Shown piece after piece: positions 57,154 to 64,000 of a stretch of 64,000 bases of DNA. Source of the stretch: Daedaleopsis sinensis (Eukaryota > Basidiomycota > Agaricomycetes > Polyporales > Polyporaceae); contig CM066308.1 of the NCBI GenBank assembly GCA_033807695.1, forward strand, positions 1,488,001 to 1,552,000, written 5' to 3'. Under the pieces are notes generated by a model, which saw only the letters and a list, made by a program, of their open reading frames with translations, did no database searches and was not told where the DNA came from. Made by a program: the position numbers and the translations under genes. Numbering within the stretch: the stretch's first letter is position 1; each line of letters opens with the position of its first letter.

Positions 57154-60100
57154 TTATGTAATACTAATCCTCCAGTAATCGGGGTTCGAAAGATATTCCC
57201 ACGGGGTCAAGTTCACGTTACATGGGTTGGCGGGGAACGTCGCTGTTAAAAAACGATTTCCTTCGTTAACACTCATCAATCGTAACTCTCCTTCGTCATC
57301 CTCGGGCTCTTCCATGTGGTGCTCCTCCGATTCATCCGTCGCATCGATATCTCGTGGGCCAACCGAATCCTCGCTCGTCCCGGAGACAGCTAGTGCCTCA
57401 ATTTCCGGCGACATCGTCGCGTTCGACGTCGAAGCATCTCCAGTAGCCGCAGACTCTCTGGCCCGCATGCCACTTGGAGCGTCTTCTGCCGTAGACGAAC
57501 TTGTCCAAAATTTCGTCACTATCGCCTCGAAAACACCGATGTGCAGCATTCGAAACTTGTGACTTGTATAGTGGTCGCCGCCACCCACCAGATAGCTCAT
57601 TATCTGTTGATGTGATACCTCAGTCCTGCAAAGAATGCTATTTACTGCAATGTTCAGCGCAGACTGCTCATGTCTCAGAGTCCATTCAGAGGAGTCGGGT
57701 AATTTTTCTTCCGTCCTATTTATCGCGTATAGCAGAGCAGCTAACCCTAGATGGGCAGGAACTTCCGATTTTGTGATATAATCTGTGATATAGTATATAA
57801 GGGCTTTGGCTGCCTCTCCAGATCCCACGTGCTTAATATCCATATTGCACTTCATAAGAAACACCACCAGGTCGTTATAGTTCGCAATCATCGGATGTAA
57901 CCTACGGAGCAAAATTGAGCCTGTCTCATCGTCTATCTCGGTGATGAGACGTGTCATGCCATCCATACGCATTCTACAATTCCCACTCACGCGCTCCTGA
58001 CCCCGACGAAGGTACTTCCAACATGTTTCAGTGTGTTCATGCCAGTTGTACCGTTCAACTAAGTCATTGACATAAGTCTGGTAGCTCTCCGCAAAATCAT
58101 TCGCGGACATTGCATGTAGCAATGGACCTGTGATCGTTCCGGGATGAATGTATCCCTCAGCCTCCGAACGTGAAGGCCGCTCATGAACTTCAGCAACCGA
58201 TACGACAGCCTGGTCATCCATCCCCAGAAACTCCGACTTTATGATTGATTCCAACCACGTGAACATGTCGCTCTGGTATTGCTCTGACTCAGACATTCGA
58301 TCCCGCATGATCTGTGGGGATGGATGGCCGGTTATCCAAACGAGCATATGACAATGAAGGGTGCCTCTTGCCTGACACTCCACTGTCCCGTAGTACGCGC
58401 AGCATGTTCCGAACAGACCACGACGCGATCCCCCGAATCGCAGAATGATGTCTACGAAGAACGTTATCATTGAATGAAAGAAACGGGCACAGGGACCAGG
58501 ATTCCGAGCGACGAGAAGACGACGCTCCCACTCGGTCAACGGCTCGCCCGACTCCGCATCCTCCAAGTTTATATCAGATCCCGACAGTAGACGTACCAGT
58601 GGGTGATTAATATCCGAAGGATTGAGCGTTATGAAGAACGCTGGCGTGCCATGGAAGTGCACCAGGGAACGAATCTCGTTCCGGAGATGCAGACGATACC
58701 CAGCAGTCCCAGGTAGGTGACGCAGAACTGCTCCTACCGCATTCACCAGCTGCAACAAGCTCTTTTCCTCTGGCCTGGAAGCCTCATAGTGAGGGTCTCT
58801 GTTATAATTGGCGATTGTTCTCTGCAAAAGGGCTTTGTCCACGGCGAGCAGACGACGAACGATGTCATGTTGTTGCGAAACCTTCACTCTGAACCGGACA
58901 GAGTCACAGACGTTCTTCTTTTGCAGAATATTGTAGTAAACGAACGCAAAGTCGGCGTCCCTTTGAAAGGGGCTATCATGAATCTGCAGCAAATATTTCA
59001 GTTGCTCCTCCATCGAAAGAACCGCAACGCGGTCGGGGTGATGAAACCCACCTATCCCCCATGGATCTAAGTGAGGGAACATCCATGTTAGTAAGCTGGG
59101 ATTCTCGAAATCGGGGACGAAACGTTCGCCTGCTTGCGACATTATAAAGCGTCCATTATGAAGGCAATGGTAAAGTGCCTTCAGCTTCATGTCACGATAC
59201 GCCACGGGCGAATCATCACCGGAGGTATACCCCACGCTTTCCATCAGCAACCCGCCGTCCTCGGGGGGGCGGGAGCCCACGGTGTTGCGCGAACTGTAGT
59301 CCGAAGACGACTCGTCTGTGGTCCCGCCATCGTCTACAAAGCCGACCTCGAGAGCGCATGGTACGCCGACTCCCCTCAAACGATCCTCCTCGCTCAACAA
59401 TGCGTCTAGATTGCGCTGACTGAATCCGTGAAATGTGGTACTGGACATGTAGTACGGGTTCCTCGCAACGAGGAACTCGATGATCGTTCGAATGATAGAC
59501 GGTCGAACGAGCACCGGGCTCAACTTGCGGATGGTCTCCTTCGTCGGAGGGACTCTCCCGACGAAGACTGCGCAGGCCGCATCCCGGACTACCGACGGTG
59601 GGGGCGGCAGCACTTCGTTGAGATAGGTGGAGTTCTGAGGCATCACCAATACATTTCCTTTCACAAATCTCTGCTCCGTGGCGGGGTCTTCCCATTCGCG
59701 GCCATCGGGATGGGCAGGCCGACCCCAATTCCGCAGCTGACTGAACCGAAACGAGATCCTGCTCCCTCTGGCCCGCGCGACCAAGAGACGATCGAACTGG
59801 GAGCTATTCTTGAACGCAGTTTTGACGAGGTCCGGTAACGCATCGTGACCGTAGTACAACCAGTTCGCGAGACACAACCTTGGCATCCTCTCTTTCTGCA
59901 CCAGCTCCCGCTCGCAAACCCGACACAGCCTCAGCGGCGCAAGACACCACGGATCTTGCATGCCGGCCGGGTCGAGAAGAGCATGCTTGTAAACCTGCAA
60001 AGAGTAAGTCCTCGGTAAAACGTGATCAGGGAGAGACGCGTTCCGGAGGAGTGTTAGGTCAAACTCGTCAGAATGAACGAGCCGACCGTCACTCTGATCT

Positions 60101-61020
60101 GCGTAGCGAGCGCACGCAGCGCAAACATCCGTGGCAAATGTAGCATTTTTCATCTTTTCCTGCCACTCGGAAATAATCGTCTCTCTCAATGTGTCATCTG
60201 CGACACGCATGAACGACCGATCAAACGTGTCGTTCCCGGACATCCATGCTTCGTGTTTCCGAGCAACGACCTCCGACCCGCGCACCTCTCGCAGGGCAGA
60301 GAATGTGTATATCAACCGAGGACAAGATTCTGTGCAGTCATGCGACAAAAGCTTGTCCTTCAGTCCTTGAAACGACTCTCGAGCCCTCAACGATATTTCA
60401 TGGGCATGCGCGATTTCTCGGAGATCCCCAATCTTCCAGGCACAGTACGATCCCAGCAGCATACGCAAAGAGCAGTTTGTTACAACATCGCCGCATTTCG
60501 CTCGGAGCAAGGGCATTGCAGCAATGGTGGTGACGACAATAACTCCTCTGAAGGCGTGCGTGAAGTCCAGCTGTAGCTGTTTGTCATCGCACCAGAGGAG
60601 CGCCCCTATCTCGTTGGATGTTGGGCATATACGACCTATCGTTACCCCATTTAATATACGGCAGCGTCGACGTCGAGCAATCAAAGGACCCACCCCACAC
60701 AGAGTCATCTTCACCTTGGGGACGGGCGGACAACGCGAGCAAGACGTCTATGAACACGTGCCATAGTCAGGACAGTTTTCTATACATCGCAGACGCATAC
60801 TGACCGTCGGCTTCCCCCTCGTAGCCGGGTGCACTAGATGCAGGATCCCCTCCACCGCGAGAGCCTGGTTATCATCGACGACATGAGCACGTCGGCAACA
60901 GCAAAGAAGGAATTCTGACATACTGTCCACACCGTGCTGCCGGGAAATGTGCTCAACAGCATCCGCCAACTCGAGTAGCGCTTGAACCGTGGCAGAGCTC
61001 ATTGTGCAAATCGATGCCAT
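57154..61020 (-). CDS. Helitron Rep protein lacking the helicase half
   Basis: Exons 60805-61020 and 57154-60747, split by a 57-nt intron (donor GTCAGT, acceptor ATAG), give 1269 residues. The first ~70 residues are a small helical region; the next part contains the Helitron N-terminal Cys-rich segment. The HUH nuclease motif GTLHCHMLVW lies at about residue 860 of the spliced protein. The two-tyrosine motif YYITDYITK follows ~190 residues later, then GGDHYTSHKFR. After an acidic linker the protein stops shortly beyond LTPWEYLSNPDYWR, the point where a complete RepHel enters its helicase. The nuclease appears intact. GC-rich codon use and the intron match RNR2 and the 26.5-29.2 kb helicase fragment, not the AT-rich Helitron. 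Confidence 0.88.
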
Positions 61021-61405
61021 CTTCGCTCACCCCGCACAAGCATATATGCCCCTTCTTCATCAACACGCGGCCTCATCGGGCACCCCTCGACGCCCCACGT
61101 CCATGTCGGACACAACTGGACACGGAGACTGCTCTGCCCTGTTTCACATTCGCACCCCGCCCGCCGTACCGGATCTCATCAAAGCGTTATGTCCAACCAC
61201 ATACCAGCCCACACATCCACAGAGAACGGGCGAGGCGGTATGACAATGTTGGCCGTTCTGGGAACGAGTGAGGATCATCAATGTTCACATTGAACAACAA
61301 CATCCGGCACCCTTAAAAGGAGATCCTCTCGGCACTCACCTGGACACCACAAACCACTTCCAATAAACCCAGTCTTTTCACCGTCCTCTACAACTCCCAA
61401 CCAAC
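61021..61405. promoter_or_regulatory. Shared divergent promoter region, Rep / RNR small subunit
   Basis: Only 385 bp separate the start codons of the Helitron Rep gene (leftward) and the RNR small subunit gene (rightward). A CTTAAAAGG element at ~61312-61320 is a possible TATA-like signal ~90 bp before the RNR2 start. The close head-to-head arrangement suggests the two genes could be co-regulated; this is inference. Confidence 0.5.
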
Positions 61406-62566
61406 ATGATCCTGTTTCCGAACTCTGAGGACACGGCGCCGGTCGGTCAGGGGGGCCCTGCACGGTCCCAGTACGTCCTGTTCCCGATACAATACCCGCA
61501 GGTGAGCAAGCAGAACAGAGCATCGTCCTTGTTGCTCACCTATCTCAAGCTCTGGGAAGCATACAAGCGCGCTCAATCCTCCTTCTGGACGGCGGATGAA
61601 ATTAACTTGGGGGAGGACGCGAGACAATGGCAGGAAATGCTGACCGACGACGAGAGAAAGTTCATTTCGACCATACTCGGGTTTTTCGCGGCTTCAGACG
61701 GAACTGTGGTCGAGAACCTTGCGCAGCGCTTTTGTTGGGAAGTCGACATCCCCGAGGCTCGGTGCTTCTACGGTTATCAGATCATGGTGTAAGTGAACAA
61801 TATGGATGTATTCCCATTACTAACCTGCTCCAGGGAGAACATCCACGCCGAGGTCTACAGCCGTCTGATCCAGGAACTCGTCCAGGATGTGGATTGCCAG
61901 AACACCCTGTTCAGGGCGCTCGAAACGATGCCCGAGGTGAAGGCGAAGGCGGACTGGTGCATCCGATGGATCAAGACGGACGAAGTCGAGTTATCCACTC
62001 GCCTGGTCGCATTCGCGATCGTGGAGGGCATATTTTTTTCCTCGTCCTTCGCAGTTATTTTCTGGCTTCGCCACCGGAACCTCATGCCCGGATTAACGTT
62101 CTCCAATGAACTGATCGCCCGAGACGAAGGACAACATACCGCTTTTGCCTGCCTGCTCTACAACTACCTCCCCTCTCGTCCCTCGAAATCTGTCGTGTAC
62201 TCCATGGTGAAAGACGCCGTCAGGCTGGAGAAAGCGTTCTTCAAAGGTATGTCCTGCAATCCAAGCCCAACGAATCATTATTCACTGCAGTATAGCTGCC
62301 GTACCCCATCAACTGACGGGGATGAACGCGAAGATGATGAACGAGTATGTCGAATACGTCGCCGACTTCTTACTGGGCGGCCTCGGCTATCCTAACATAT
62401 TCAACACGAAGAATCCGGTCAGCAACTACAGCCGTACACGCACTGATAGGTTCACTAACCGCGCATCCAGTTCCCCTACATGGAACGCACCGCAGTCGAC
62501 ACGAAGACCAACTTTTTCGAAAGGCCCGTTAGCGAGTACCACGGGGGGGTGGTTCACGCGCTGTAA
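61406..62566 (+). CDS. RNR2: Ribonucleotide reductase small subunit (class Ia, divergent)
   Basis: Radical-generating partner of the large subunit. Exons 61406-61501, 61550-61788, 61834-62246, 62296-62417 and 62471-62566 sum to 966 nt (321 residues) with 45-53-nt introns and all junctions in frame. All iron ligands and the radical tyrosine are visible: FFAASDG (Asp), ENIHAEVY (Glu, His and radical Tyr), [11 protein letters not shown] (Glu) and ARDEGQH (Glu, His). [28 protein letters not shown] and [11 protein letters not shown] are also family hallmarks. The protein stops ten residues after the last, without the usual C-terminal tail that docks into the large subunit. A GTAAGC donor overlaps the stop codon, so a further exon is possible. 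The N-terminus is also short. It is about as diverged from typical fungal copies as RNR1 is. Confidence 0.94.
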
Positions 62567-64000
62567 GCATATCCGCATAGATGGTTGCCTACGGGAGTCC
62601 AGATTCGACAATGTACCGATCCCGCGCAGTTAGAAAGTGCCAGTGTCCTGTGTCCTGATGCCAACAGCAATTAAAATTTATTAACGGAACTGGTTTACCG
62701 AACGACGATCAACTTACTTCGCGATGTTCAACTGCTGACCGCCAAAACGAGTGCCACTATGTCAATAACACCTGGTGCAACGATGACAGTACCGCACACT
62801 CACCGCAACCCATCGTAGCTGGCGAACCCGGGGCTGTACCGAATCGCTAGGCATCGCTGCACCGCCCCGATAGCAGTGTTTACAATTATTTGTTACTTAC
62901 GTCACAGCTAAAACCGACGAAAACTACCATTTTAAGTGACCACCGGCATTCAGAACCCCACCACTGTGGTAATCTCCGCAGAATTGAAGGCGAGTACGAT
63001 GAGTCCCTCCCAACGCAGAACCGAACTACTACGCCGAAATGCATCTCCCGCTTCCAAAGCTCTTCTCGGAGGTCACCGCACTCAGGCTTCACCTTGTCCA
63101 TATGCGTGCCAGGAGTTGGTACCCCGAGCGCGTCCCTAGCGGGCCGCGACAAACAGACGGCATCCACTAACTCACAGAGAAACCGATTAACCGAAACTCC
63201 CCGTGAAATAACAAGGATCTCTGGTAAATAATAACAGCATATATCCACCTATCCGGGCACATCCCACACTAATCCCAATACGACGCCCTTTCCGGAACAC
63301 AGGATTAGAGGAGGAGCCACCGGTGCGTTGCCTTCTTAGCGGTTCACTGGGTGTCCGCACGCGCACCGCCTCCTGAACATTCAAACGAGATCGTAAACGG
63401 GCAGTCGAGGGGTCGCCACCTCGTCAATGTCAACGTCAAACCACACAACCACAGCACCAGTTCCTGAACACACAGCCAGCGCCGACCACTGCGTTCTAGG
63501 CAAGAACCGTCTACTCATACGACACTTGCCTAGATCAGCGCCGACGATCATTCAAACGCAACGGTGGAAGCAACAACACGCATGCGAGCCGGGCTACCAC
63601 AGCAAGTACGCATGTCTTGAACGACACCCTTCCATTCTCAGTTACAACTCGCCCGGAAGCACTTTGGATGGGGATGTGGCGTGCACATTTAACTAACCAC
63701 AGTGACTTCCACGCTTCAGATGCGAGTGCGCGTGCCATTCATTGAAGACTCTTCTCGATGTCATTCTATCTAGCAAGTACGCGAACCCCACCCACACTTC
63801 GTGTTCACGTTCCTGAATTCCACCCATCCCGCCTCGAACGTTCCCCTCTTCCGTCTCAGAAACAACCATGTACAGAAGTAGGTTTAAACTCAGCTGGACA
63901 TCCCTGCTTCGTCCTTCTGGCCTTCGCGGAACATGCCCCGACGTGTCGGATGGAAGCACACAATACGGCCACTCTGCCCGGAACACTGGCGGACCGAGAC
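62567..64000. other. Right flank, no gene recognised
   Basis: Only short frames on both strands (the longest ~120 codons at 62886-63248, with a near-mirror frame on the other strand). No domain, repeat or splice chain stood out. It includes the RNR2 3' region. Confidence 0.4.

Noticed and set aside
4000..62600. Endogenous giant virus as the firm explanation
   Set aside because: No major capsid, packaging ATPase, B-family polymerase or poxvirus-like transcription gene was seen. RNR and kinase genes have many spliceosomal introns. Kept only as a hypothesis.
1..64000. Starship-type giant transposon
   Set aside because: No tyrosine-recombinase captain (DUF3435) gene was found, and those elements are known from ascomycetes whereas this sequence looks basidiomycete.

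Overview
The window is nuclear DNA of a filamentous fungus, most likely a mushroom-forming basidiomycete. Coding exons are broken by very short (44-66 nt) GT-AG introns, several with CTGAC/CTAAC-like branch sites. F-box and SRPK-like kinase genes of basidiomycete style are present, as are Helitron RepHel genes and remnants of ordinary host genes (an HPC2/ubinuclein-like gene and a broken long-chain acyl-CoA synthetase). There is no sign of bacterial gene organisation. No tRNA, rRNA or CRISPR was recognised.

Layout. 1-3.9 kb is AT-rich and nearly gene-free. 4-29.2 kb is a GC-richer gene island. On it are a small basic protein gene, a nine-exon (or longer) divergent ribonucleotide reductase large subunit (RNR1, minus), a gene with an OB-fold-like stretch, four diverged F-box/nucleotidyltransferase-fold-like paralogs, small unknown genes, a six-exon SRPK-like kinase, and the helicase half of a Helitron RepHel protein. 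At about 29.2 kb composition changes abruptly to an AT-rich, intact 2559-codon Helitron RepHel gene (29.2-36.9 kb, minus). 37.6-48 kb carries three intron-rich unknown genes arranged P<- ->Q R<-; R has a possible 2-oxoglutarate/Fe(II) dioxygenase (TET/JBP-like) signature. 48-57 kb is GC-rich, repeat-laden debris: a degenerate ~200-240 bp satellite, two other tandem duplications, a truncated HPC2-like gene and a frameshifted acyl-CoA synthetase fragment. 57.2-61.0 kb is a second, helicase-less Helitron Rep gene (minus). It is divergently paired across 385 bp with a five-exon ribonucleotide reductase small subunit (RNR2, 61.4-62.6 kb, plus). The last 1.4 kb shows no gene.

The point most worth following is that both RNR subunits, each strongly diverged yet keeping every catalytic residue I could check, sit in one mobile-element-rich block with Helitron replication genes, a kinase and an F-box family. 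This could be (a) a very large Helitron or other mobile element that carries its own dNTP-synthesis enzyme, (b) a long-resident remnant of a large DNA virus that has acquired introns, or (c) an ordinary accessory region holding a divergent second RNR pair. I saw no capsid, packaging ATPase or DNA polymerase gene, so (b) has no positive evidence here. Exon boundaries are my own reading of splice signals, reading frames and family conservation; where a total exon length divides exactly by three I say so.
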